NCBI GenBank assembly: GCA_004151065.3
Contig: NWUY0300035651.1
Span: 1 to 11,825 of the forward strand
Origin: Larix sibirica
Taxonomy: Eukaryota; Streptophyta; Pinopsida; Pinales; Pinaceae
Reading direction: 5' to 3'
Length of the DNA: 11,825 nucleotides
Shown here: in pieces, positions 1-7,439 of the stretch
How the letters are laid out: each line of letters begins with the position of its first letter
How positions within the stretch are numbered: the stretch's first letter is position 1
Position numbers and translations under genes: made by a program
Notes under the pieces: model-generated
Seen by the model: the letters and a program-made list of their open reading frames with translations, nothing else
Told to the model about the DNA's origin: nothing
Database searches by the model: none

Positions 1-303
1 TGATGAAGTTCCCATCCAAAACGAGCAACAAGGGAAAGGATCAGTTGAATAGAATTCATCTTTGAAATAGGGGAAAAGGTTTCAGTATAGTCGATGCCTT
101 CACGCTGAGATAATCCCTTAGCAACCAAGCATACCATGTGGTGATCAAAAGAAACATCGGAGGAAAAATTGGTCTTATAAACCCATCTACACTTCACGAC
201 ATTTTCCCCTTGAGGTCGAGGAACAAGTTTCCAAGTCTGATTCTTCTTTAAGGAATCAATTCCAGCAATCATAGCATTTTCCCATTCAGGAATTCGTTTG
301 GAA
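1..303 (-). pseudogene. copia reverse transcriptase, N-terminal part, cut by window edge
   Basis: Reverse transcriptase copies the element RNA into DNA. The stretch has no stop from 365 to the window edge and shows the ordered copia RT start: EWENAM, NQTWKLV, KCRWVYKTNF, LVAKGLSQREGIDYTETF, then SPISKMNSIQ. This is the RVT_2-type fingers region; the YVDD catalytic motif would lie left of position 1. One oddity is FDHHMVCLVAKG, where most copia elements have a basic RxKARLVAKG, so the Lys-Ala-Arg part is altered. It is in frame with integrase upstream, joined by a linker (304-560) that carries a TAG at 366-368. Confidence 0.95.
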
Positions 304-560
304 TCTGGATAGGTGTCTGGGTCACATGTTTCAAGAACTTGTTCCAACAAAGAGACACTTCCAAGCTATTTATGATTACGTGTCTGCTGACCAAGGCTAG
401 GATCTCCAACATTCGATCCAGCAGCTTCAATCATCTTAGCATCCCACCGCAGTAAACAAGTTTTTGGTGATGTTGGTCGAGGATTTTCAGTCGGGTGACA
501 TTTCATCAGAGGAGTCGTGGTATCGACCAATTCAGTCAGGGTAGGCCAACTACTAGTTGA
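304..560 (-). pseudogene. Integrase-RT linker of the copia polyprotein
   Basis: This low-complexity linker is rich in Thr, Pro and Ser. It continues the same frame between the integrase C-terminus and RT, as is normal for copia polyproteins. It has one internal stop (TAG at 366-368) and is preceded by the TAG at 561-563. No enzymatic motif is expected or seen. Confidence 0.8.
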
Positions 561-1680
561 CTAGAGTGTAGATTTCATTGGTCCGATTGAAAATTCCATG
601 ACAGGTAAAGTTGGTCCAATATCAAGGATGTCGACTGGATCATTGTGCAACATAATAGACCAGGAATTGAACAACTTATTTCCTGAAATCTTCTCATCAA
701 AGACCACACTTCTACTTAAGACTATTTGTTGTTTGACAAGGTAAAACAATCTATAGGCTTTTGATTCACCAGAGTAACCCACCATGATGCAAGCATGACT
801 TTTTGCATCCAATTTATTTTTGCAATTATCACTGATGTGTTCCCATGTGAGACATCCAAAAGTTCTTAGGTATTTGACAAATGGTTTTATTCCATTCCAT
901 TTCTTGACTAGAGTCATGTTATCGATTGCTCTAGTCGGAACAAGGTTTATGAGATAATTTGAACATTAAAAAACTTCTTCTCAAAAATTCATCAGACGGT
1001 CTTTGGTCTACAGTAGGCATCTAGCCATTTCTACCAAATCCTGATTCTTCCTCTCTGGGAATCCATCCTGCTGAGGGGTGTGAGAGACAAATATTTTCCA
1101 AGAAATACCAATTTGCAAGAGATAGTCTTCAAATTGTCGACTCACATATTCATCACCATTGTCTGATCTCATACATTTGATAGGTAAACCGCATTTCTTC
1201 TTAGCCACTACTTTAAATTATTTGAATATTTCAAATACTTGAATTTTATTCTTCAAGAAATACACCCAAGTAAATCTAGTGAAATAATCAATAAAATTCA
1301 AAACATACTTTGTGCCTGCTAATGAAGGTTTGTTCATGCTGCAAAGATCATTGTGAACAAGTTCGAGTCACTCCTGTGCACACCATGCTTTCCTCGAATC
1401 AAATGGTGTCTGATACTTTCCAAGCATACATCCTCTACAAACTCCATCAGGTGAACAGTCTTTTGCAAACCAATAACCATATTGTGATTTACCATATGCT
1501 TCAAACTTTGAAAGTTGGTGTCCAAGTCATTCATGCCAAATTTGAATTTTGTCATCAGTTTGAGAAACTAGTGCAATCGGTATAGTCCATGTAGAAACGA
1601 TTGTCAATATAGTCATTCTAGGAAAATCACACAACTTGTAAAGTCCATCTTTGAGATCAAAATATCCCGAGGCAATAGAT
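561..1680 (-). pseudogene. copia integrase (zinc-binding domain, DDE core, C-terminal part), broken
   Basis: Integrase inserts the cDNA into the host genome. The gag-pre-integrase zinc domain shows WHE-stop-LGH at 1538-1518 and CRGC at 1439-1428, with an out-of-frame segment (FQSLKHMVNHNMVIGL) between them, implying two compensating indels near 1515 and 1455. The DDE core keeps all three acidic residues: Asp in HNDLC (1349-1347), Asp in RSDNG (1163-1161) and Glu in PERKN (1055-1053), with exactly 35 residues between the last two. The C-terminal part follows with LRTFGC, MVGYSGESKAYR and VVFDE motifs. In-frame stops lie at 1527-1529, 1368-1370, 1218-1220, 1008-1010, 981-983, 966-968 and 561-563. 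So the catalytic residues survive in a gene that cannot be translated whole. Confidence 0.93.
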
Positions 1681-1749
1681 TCCCCCCCCCACCAGCCTCG
1701 GATCCTTTACGATAAAGTGATCTGGCCAAAACTCCACAGTCTTTTGAGT

Positions 1750-2000
1750 CTACATAATTTGGGAAACCGACAACAAATTTGCACTAAGGCTGGGACATGA
1801 TAGACATTAGATATTCAACCACGTTGACATTCAAAATCACCACTTCTAGCAAAAATGAGAACGTAGTCACCAGTAACATAGATCTTTTCTTTAGGAGATC
1901 TACTTAAAGAAGTGAACAGAGAAGCATCTTTTTCCATGTGATTAGTACATCCAAAATTGACTATCTGTTTAATCTGTTTCGTGCGAGCATGCAATTCTTG
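1750..2000 (-). pseudogene. copia aspartic protease, catalytic site lost
   Basis: This retropepsin would cut the Gag-Pol polyprotein. The active-site region reads VNFGCTNHM at about 1961-1935; copia proteases have Asp-Ser-Gly-Cys here, so the catalytic Asp is Asn (codon 1958-1956) and the Ser is Phe. Both changes are single transitions. The next part reads IYVTGDYV, then a TGA ends the open stretch at 1815. The conserved VPxL and SANLLSVSQ segment follows in a shifted frame at about 1790-1750, so a one-base-type indel lies near 1785. A further TAG follows in the shifted frame. The protein is clearly inactive. It lies between the Gag zinc knuckle and integrase, as expected for copia. Confidence 0.88.
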
Positions 2001-2089
2001 AGAAGTGATGATAGATAAGGTATAGTTTTCGGTTGGTCGATTGCTTGATTGACAAGCCAACTCACTCTCCTCAAGGTGATTAATTTTTC

Positions 2090-2893
2090 CTTCTAAGTCC
2101 TTCATCTTCTTCCAATTATTCTTCTCGACATGCCCAATTTTTTTACAATGTCGATAGGTCTTCTTCCTTTGATCCTTTTTCGTCAACAATTACTCTTCAA
2201 TTTTTCCTTTAGTAGGTTGGTCGATACATTCTAGTCGATGATTTGGTCGACCATGTTCTCTAAAGTCTAGAAAATGAGCCTTGTGTTTGCTACCAAGATT
2301 CCCTTCTTGAAGTAACTTCTGCCGATATTTAATCAACAAATCACAAAAAGTATCAAAGATAAAATCATTGCCATCTTTCTGGCAAGACATCCAACGGGTG
2401 TGAAAGGTGGAACATAATATGTCATTGAGTGTCTTCAAATTCATCAAGACTAGTTAAATAAGCAATCCATCCTTCTTTGAAAAATCATTACCACATTTTC
2501 CCAATTTTAGATGTAGCACCTTGATGCGAGCTAAGTAGTCCTCAATCCGATCAAAGGATAGAGGTTCCAGAGAGATCATTTTTTCCTCTAATTGCATAAC
2601 TTGAACTTCATTCACTTTTTAGAATAATAAATTTAGTTTATTCTAGATGGAATTAGGACACTCAAATCCTCTTATATGAAAGTGAATCTCTCACGATATG
2701 TAGGCGTGATGACCCTGGAGACTTCATCCTTCTTTCCATCAATGATAAACTTAGCAGCAACATCCATCAGATTTGCAATGGCAGTCTTCGTATATTTCCA
2801 TAGTCCCTTGCTTTTAAACAAAGTCCCCATATTTGGTGCCCAGATTCCGTACTTGTGTCCATTGAGAACAATAGGTTCCATCCTGGAATTCAT
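2090..2893 (-). pseudogene. gag: copia gag (capsid-like domain and zinc knuckle), broken
   Basis: Gag forms the virus-like particle and binds the element RNA. The likely start is the ATG at 2893 or 2881 rather than the upstream ATG at 3061, which lies in the LTR. Downstream the protein reads NGHKYGIWAPNM and LFKSKGLW, the N-terminal signature of plant copia Gag. A frame change near 2670-2690 is followed by the central UBN2/Retrotran_gag-type part (IEDYLARIK, FCSTFHT-like and FDTFCDLLI stretches). In-frame stops lie at 2643-2645, 2619-2621, 2454-2456 and 2190-2192. The zinc knuckle at about 2156-2115 keeps CX2CX4HX4C spacing, but only the second Cys and the His remain: the first ligand is Tyr and the last is Asn. 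It is non-functional, and continuous with protease downstream. Confidence 0.9.
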
Positions 2894-3024
2894 CCTTTTG
2901 ATCAAGCAGATTTGATCCAAGTTCAAAGAAGAGGTATCAGTAAAAAAATCTATCATCTCGGATTTGATTACCCAAATTTGACTCAGCACGATTTGTAGAC
3001 AACATGGATAGGTCAAAACTAGTA

Positions 3025-3036
3025 GTTTTGATACCA
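3025..3036 (-). other. Primer-binding site for initiator tRNA-Met
   Basis: The minus strand reads TGGTATCAAAAC directly after the LTR end. The first eight bases match TGGTATCA, the common plant copia site complementary to the 3' end of initiator tRNA-Met. The following bases differ from the usual GAGC, which fits decay. It would prime minus-strand DNA synthesis. Confidence 0.8.
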
Positions 3037-3468
3037 TGTTGGGGGTAACCTCTCTCGACAAGAACTATATATCATAAAATAAAGATGAAAAAGGGAACAA
3101 TAACCGGGAGGAGGGTGGCATCTAAAGACACCATTACAACACTTAAGCACATGACATTGTGATTAGAACATCACAATGCATTCTTGATACATCACAAAGA
3201 TCATACCAAAACATATTCATAGCACAACCCATAGGGTCATCTATTTATAGTCTCCAGATCTAACAAACTCTGTGAAAGTCGAGAAGATCTAGTCCACAAA
3301 TAGGGGTCGTTGGTCCAAATGGTTTCCACAAAATCTGTAATTTCCCAACGTTTAGTCGGATATTTTGGTCGATCCGACGAGGACTCTACCATGTCTATAT
3401 CTAACCATTTAGTTATCGACTACTCAGTGATGCCTCCAGTCAATCATTCTTGCCGATTGTGGCCAACA
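3037..3468 (-). repeat. 5' LTR of the copia element
   Basis: The right boundary is placed from a perfect 6-base terminal inverted repeat: the minus strand starts TGTTGG at 3468 and ends CCAACA at 3037, the usual TG...CA form. The end at 3037 directly abuts the primer-binding site, which fixes that boundary well. The length of 432 bases is normal for copia LTRs. A TATA box lies inside at 3242-3249. The outer boundary at 3468 rests on the inverted repeat and the TG start alone, because the second LTR is outside the window. Confidence 0.83.
3242..3249 (-). promoter_or_regulatory. TATA box of the LTR promoter
   Basis: The minus strand reads TATAAATA within CTATAAATAG, about 220 bases into the LTR, a usual place for the U3 promoter. 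Transcription would run leftwards into gag. The box is intact although the coding region is broken. The role is inferred from the position inside the LTR. Confidence 0.65.
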
Positions 3469-3526
3469 AACTGATTATTTCCAAATGAACTAGAGGGATG
3501 AACCTGAAGAACCTTAGGTTCCAGCA

Positions 3527-3549
3527 TCACTAACATATAGTTCTCTAAG
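3527..3549 (+). repeat. 23-base exact direct repeat, copy 1
   Basis: The block starting TCACTAACATATAG and ending TTCTCTAAG is identical to 5365-5387. A 23-base exact match is far above chance in a 12-kb window. Both copies lie close to segments of repeat family A, though those segments are in opposite orientations. Confidence 0.8.
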
Positions 3550-3559
3550 AGTTGAGCTC

Positions 3560-3763
3560 TGGGCTTGGGATATCGAAAGGTTGTTCCATGGTTTTCCTTT
3601 CGTAAAGGAACCTCAAAATTTGGAGAGGGGGTTTGGATTGATGCATGTCTGTGTTGGACTTTTTCAGATCGCAAGGGTAGGATTTGTGTCATCTACTGGT
3701 ATTTGATGTGGGCATCTTGCATATGTCCCTGGCGGGAGGGATGTGGATGTGTTGTTTGGTGAA
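3560..3763 (+). repeat. Dispersed repeat family 'GTTCCATGGTT', copy A
   Basis: The core reads AAGGTTGTTCCATGG, then about 20 bases, then CTCAAAATTTGGAG and GGTTTGGATTGA. The same ordered words recur in copies B (6977-7070) and C (7104-7205). The right half (about 3677-3763, around CATATGTCCCTGGC) matches the minus strand of about 5257-5355. It lies about 90 bases outside the copia LTR, so it is probably older sequence into which, or next to which, the element landed. I do not recognise the family and see no convincing coding content. Confidence 0.7.
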
Positions 3764-3765
3764 TT

Positions 3766-4557
3766 GTGGAAACCATGCCATTTTTCTTGTAGTTGATTGC
3801 AATGCCTTTGCAAATGTTTATGGAATTGATGCTTAGAAAATCAACTTATTCAGTGATAGAAGAAAATGACACATTACTACTTGCAATTGAGGGGATCTAT
3901 CAACTGAATGTCGATTGCATGTCAATTGCGACATATGCAAGCAAATGATACATTTCTATTGCTATTTGGGAAACCAACCTTGCTTTCCAGAAGATACATA
4001 AGCAGGAACATAAATTGAAGAGAACAATACATGCATACATTTCCAAAACTGATAATGTAAATATTTTTGAGATAAGATGGAAACCGAGGAAAAAAGTAAG
4101 ACATCCCAAAGAAAATTTATCCTGATACAAAAAATAAAAGCTTCAATGGCTACATAGCTACATTATAGATCTTTAAAAACTTGTTAAGTAATAAGACAAA
4201 GACCCAAAAATAAGCATTTGGTTTGAAGGGACTATTATACAATGAAAAAATGAACACTTTACAAGAGTTTCCCAAACTATAAACTAGTAGGACAAGCTGT
4301 TACATATACAAGTTTTCCAGATTTGATCGATACGTTTCCCTTTTGGTTGGCCGTTTCTCTTGCATTATCCTTAGTGCATTGCATTGACATTCATTTTGAA
4401 TACAATGATGGGTTATTGACAATAAAGAAACACTACTCTAGTGCAAATTTTTTGTTTATGTCTATGGTTCTTATTTCGAGTTATATTTCCTATAAAATCT
4501 CTTAATCTTTGCTACAACTATTTGAAATGTATTTATTCCTAAATTTTGTTTCAATAC
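3766..4557. other. AT-rich stretch without a supported gene
   Basis: Open stretches on both strands are short (up to 76 codons), rich in Phe, Leu, Ile, Ser and Cys, and typical of translated AT-rich non-coding DNA. I found no motif, RNA gene or repeat in it. Confidence 0.6.
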
Positions 4558-4620
4558 ATATTGATGTGTCCCATTTTTTCTTTTTTTTATTTGTTGTTAT
4601 GAAATAGGAGAAATAAGGAA
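4558..4620 (+). repeat. Short direct repeat upstream of duplication copy 1, first member
   Basis: ATATTGATGTGT, then a T-rich run, then TGTTATGAAATA, GGAGAAATAAGGA. The same ordered words occur at 4710-4770. The low-complexity T tract makes the alignment less certain than the larger duplication. Confidence 0.55.
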
Positions 4621-4709
4621 AGATTTTTTTAAAACTGCGCATTTATTGGCTTTTAGAGCACGTGCCTCTGAATTTTATATCTTTGAAATTAAAACTTGGC
4701 TACAATGGA

Positions 4710-4770
4710 ATATTGATGTGTATTTTTTTTTAATTTCCTGTTATAAAATATGCAAGGAGAAACAAGGAGG
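4710..4770 (+). repeat. Short direct repeat upstream of duplication copy 1, second member
   Basis: ATATTGATGTGT, a T-rich run, TGTTATAAAATA, then GGAGAAACAAGGAGG, matching 4558-4620 at a distance of 152 bases. It abuts the start of the 4772-5000 duplication. Confidence 0.55.
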
Positions 4771-4771
4771 G

Positions 4772-5000
4772 TCTTAGAATGGATGCTCCCTAGCAGTTTA
4801 CTGTGAAATTGTCCAATTAGTTTAACAGTAGTTTCTATTCGATTTGATGATTTCTTTACTAAAAATAATTCATTTGCTATGATCAAAACATGAAGCCATG
4901 AAATCCTTGCTAGTATGTAATAGTGTAGGCTCAAATGCTCAATAAGCATCGATCCTTGTATCTCCTAACAATCGGAAAGATCGATTTATCTAGGTATTGT
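4772..5000 (+). repeat. Diverged direct duplication, copy 1 (229 bases)
   Basis: It aligns end to end with 5453-5682. Shared blocks in order include TCTTAGAA, GATGCTC, TTAGTTT, ACATGAAGC, GCTAGTATGTAATA, TAGGCTCAAATG and ATCTAGGT. Identity is roughly three quarters by eye with only small gaps. No coding potential is evident in either copy. Confidence 0.85.
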
Positions 5001-5256
5001 CATCTTTCACAAGACTCGCCTACTCTCGATCCAAAACAATAACACTTTAGGGTTATTCTTGCCTAATTGCATATATAATTGTCTCACGCACTCACACCAT
5101 TAATGCTTATATTGTTGTTATTATTATAGTTCTATTAAGAAAGTAGAGTGCAGACGATATCTGCTTATTGTAAATAACTAGATGTTTTTAATTACAATTG
5201 CAACAAAGACAACATGCTTAATATTCAAGTACATGATCCATTTAATAACTTCCTGG
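5001..5256. other. AT-rich spacer inside the duplicated region
   Basis: This lies between the two 229/230-base copies, left of the inverted family segment. I see only AT-rich sequence with short runs such as TTATTATTATAG. No coding or RNA feature is supported. Confidence 0.5.
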
Positions 5257-5355
5257 CTGGAAAAACGAAACAACATGGCATCAGCCCTTTGGCCAGGGAC
5301 GTATGGAAGATTCCCACAACAAAGACAATAAAATGAAACAAATCCCTGTTCTATT
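5257..5355 (-). repeat. Inverted partial copy of the right half of repeat A
   Basis: The minus strand reads TTGTGGGAATCTTCCATACG then TCCCTGGCC, against ATGTGGGCATCTTGCATATG then TCCCTGGCG on the plus strand at 3707-3735: 28 of 35 aligned bases agree. Weaker similarity continues on both sides (GGATTTGT and TGTTGTTT). So part of the family is present in both orientations about 1.6 kb apart. Confidence 0.55.
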
Positions 5356-5364
5356 CCATGGCAT

Positions 5365-5387
5365 TCACTAACATATAGTTCTCTAAG
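5365..5387 (+). repeat. 23-base exact direct repeat, copy 2
   Basis: Identical to 3527-3549. The flanks diverge at once on the right (GAGTTG against CCTTGC), so the shared block is sharply bounded there. Confidence 0.8.
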
Positions 5388-5452
5388 CCTTGCTACTTGT
5401 CCTAATATTTATTCTTGTCGGTTCAATGTCCTAGCAAATTTCCAATGCATAT

Positions 5453-5682
5453 TCTTAGAACAGATGCTCTGTAACAATTTATTATGAAGTTGTCCATTTA
5501 GTTTAAGAACACGTTCTATTGGCTTTTTCCAATTTCTCTTCTAAAATAGGTTCATTTTCTATGAGCAGAACATGAAGCAATAAAATCTCTGCTAGTATGT
5601 AATAATCTAGGCTCAAATGGTCAACAAGCAACAATCCTTCTACCTCATAACAATGGATAAGATCAAGCTATCTAGGTTTTGT
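5453..5682 (+). repeat. Diverged direct duplication, copy 2 (230 bases)
   Basis: Partner of 4772-5000, in the same orientation, 681 bases further on. Similarity begins at TCTTAGAA and ends at ATCTAGGTTTTGT; the flanks on both sides look unrelated. It could be a segmental duplication or two insertions of one unrecognised short element. I saw no target-site duplication or inverted termini. Confidence 0.85.
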
Positions 5683-6976
5683 GAGCTCCTAAGCCTCACA
5701 TGCTCCAAGCCAAACTCAAGTTAAAAAAGGTTTTAAAGAGCTCTATTGTCGCTGTTAGGAATCTGTATAGAATGTGCTAATATATTTCTATCGTAAATAA
5801 AAATTTCTTCTTTTCCAGCCAACGTTAAGTACTTTGCCTTCCCAATACAAAATGGTCTTTAGAGAAAGCATGAAGAAATATGCATGCATGTTTGATAACA
5901 ACATAAAAATGGCCCAGTTGGAGACACAATAGACTTTATTCTTTCATAGAATAGGGTTAGCTTAAACTCCGCCAAACTTGGCCTTAAACAACCTTTGCTT
6001 CCATAGGACTCAAGCCCTTACAAAAGGTCTACTGGAAGCATCTGTGGGATTGAATTCTCAGTGCTTTTAAACGGTAAGAGTTTTTTAGACTCTTTTTCTA
6101 TGTCTTCTCAGCTAATCCAAAGCTTACCTACCCTCCCCTCTTCACTGCCATTTGGGTCATTCAATACCTCTAATTCAATTCTAGCATATAGTCTGTAATG
6201 TTGTCATCGTCTTCCAGACATGCTTACCTCCATTAAGTTGCCTCGGCCACGTTCACATTTAAATCTTGTATCCATCATTGGATGCACCCTAGATCCTCGT
6301 CTTCACTCTCTCATTCCTGCAAGTACAGTGGATTCTGACTAGTCACCCCATTTGGATTTTTGAGCAATCTCACATGTCGCATGTGATTTATATTTTCTGC
6401 AAAAAAAAGGGGGGAAATTAGGTTTTATTGAATGAATAAGGAAGTGGGGAAGCTAAATTTGATGTTGGATTTGGTTGTATTAAAGGGGAGGCCATTATGG
6501 ATGGAGATCACCTGAAACTAGTGATTGTGTGTGCGGTCCACGACACACTATTCCGGGTGCTGAGTGCCATCTCCGTTGATTTACTCTTTATTGTAAGTTG
6601 GAAAAGCTGGAGAATATACCGGTTAGTTGTGATTTTTTTATTATCAATCTTTCACGTTGCATGGAATTGATTCGCAGCAAAGCACATTGTTATTATGGGG
6701 ATTCCTTTTGTTGGAATGCCAAATTATCAGTCTTCTTTCTATGTTTATTTTATTTTATTTTCTGGACCCAAGTTTGAGTACATCGTTCATTCAAAAAGTG
6801 TGGTATTATACAACATTTTAGTCGTGGCATTGCTTTGTTTTTTTTACATAATATCACAGTAAGGATTATCAGCCACACTGTCGTGCTCTTCATTCTCCCT
6901 CATGCTCAGAGAACAATAAACTCATCCTAGTAGTTGTTAGTTGTTCTGTACGATTGCAAGATGCCACATTATTCAA
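5683..6976. other. Non-coding stretch, nothing recognised
   Basis: I saw no open frame of note on either strand. It holds a simple TTTTA-type run at about 6744-6765, an A8-G6 run near 6402-6415, and a small GTGTGT/ACACAC inverted repeat at 6527-6548. It also has slightly richer CT stretches at 6120-6330. None of these supports a gene or element boundary. Confidence 0.55.
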
Positions 6977-7070
6977 AATTTCCCAAGGTCGTTCCATGGT
7001 TAGGATTTGATAAAGTGTCTCAAAATTTGGAGCAAGGATTTGGATTGACACGTGTCCACATTGGATTTTG
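6977..7070 (+). repeat. Dispersed repeat family 'GTTCCATGGTT', copy B
   Basis: It carries CCAAGGTCGTTCCATGGTT, then TCTCAAAATTTGGAGCAAGG and TTTGGATTGACACGTGTCC. It matches copies A and C in the same orientation with about 70-80% identity by eye. Its GTTCCATGG begins 127 bases before that of copy C, so B and C form a tandem pair. Confidence 0.72.
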
Positions 7071-7103
7071 TGTGATTGCGGTAATTTTTAACTCCAGGAT
7101 TCG

Positions 7104-7205
7104 GCTTTCCGAAGGTTGTTCCATGGTTTAGCTTTCATAAAGGCACCTTGAAAGTTGGAGCAGGGGTTTGGATTAGGCTTTGATTTGACTTATGTCCATG
7201 TTGGA
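7104..7205 (+). repeat. Dispersed repeat family 'GTTCCATGGTT', copy C
   Basis: It carries CCGAAGGTTGTTCCATGGTT, then GAAAGTTGGAGCAGGGG, TTTGGATTAGG and TATGTCCATGTTGGA. It is the downstream member of the B-C tandem pair. It is closer to copy A than to B at the start (CGAAGGTTGTTCCATGGTTT) but closer to B at the end (TGTCCA, TTGGA). Confidence 0.72.
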
Positions 7206-7239
7206 GACATGAGTATACATCTTAATCATTTGTTGTGCT

Positions 7240-7386
7240 TCAATTCAAGAAACACGCCCAAGAGACTACCTTTGGCGTAGCTGCTAGTTCTGAGGGGTAA
7301 CTAATATGCCAAAATTCTAGTAGACTTGCACCTTGCCTCATCTCCTCAATTCTCATGGCCTTCCAGTGAGGCGGACCTTGAAAAAA
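7240..7386 (-). other. Short coding-like open stretch, unrecognised
   Basis: The minus strand from about 7386 to a TGA at 7240-7242 is open for about 48 codons. It includes HWKAMRIEEMRQG, LLEFW, YPSELAATP and VVSWACFLN. The composition (Glu, Met, Arg, Trp, Ala, Pro) differs from the Phe/Ile/Leu-rich nonsense of nearby AT-rich frames, and the segment is GC-richer than its surroundings. A run this long can arise by chance, and I do not recognise the protein. It could be a relic exon or a transposon fragment. It sits right after repeat copy C. Confidence 0.22.
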
Positions 7387-7439
7387 ATATAGCTACGATG
7401 CATGTGTAACAACATCATCGATCTCATCACTGAATCAAA

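Larger units (their letters stand above)
1..3468 (-). mobile_element. Degraded Ty1/copia LTR retrotransposon, 5' part (LTR-gag-PR-IN-RT, cut by window edge)
   Basis: Read on the minus strand, the order is LTR, tRNA primer site, gag, zinc knuckle, protease, integrase, then reverse transcriptase. Integrase before RT is the diagnostic order of Ty1/copia (Pseudoviridae-type) elements; gypsy elements have RT first. The coding part is one gag-pol frame from about 2670 to 1, apart from two short segments displaced by paired indels. At least a dozen in-frame stops, and changed residues in the zinc knuckle and protease, show that it is inactive. The rest of RT, RNase H, the polypurine tract and the 3' LTR would lie left of position 1, so neither the target-site duplication nor LTR-LTR divergence can be read here. 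The copia assignment is very secure; the lineage within copia is not resolved. Confidence 0.95.

Noticed and set aside
1310-1585. Plus-strand open stretch of 91 codons
   Set aside because: It lies antisense to the integrase zinc domain and has no recognisable motif; it is a shadow of the pol frame.
2676-2915. Plus-strand open stretch of 79 codons over gag
   Set aside because: It is antisense to the clear gag N-terminal signature on the minus strand.
3061-3061. ATG at 3061 as the gag start
   Set aside because: It lies inside the LTR, upstream of the primer-binding site; the conserved Gag start is reached only from the ATGs at 2893 or 2881.
3444-3692. Minus-strand open stretch of 82 codons
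   Set aside because: It crosses the LTR border at 3468 and covers non-coding repeat copy A; the same frame is not kept open in copies B and C.
4323-4505. Plus-strand open stretch of 60 codons, hydrophobic
   Set aside because: It is typical of translated AT-rich DNA, with no motif, no supporting context and no sign of conservation visible here.
6527-6548. Small GTGTGT/ACACAC hairpin
   Set aside because: Six-base arms of simple sequence are expected by chance in a window this size.
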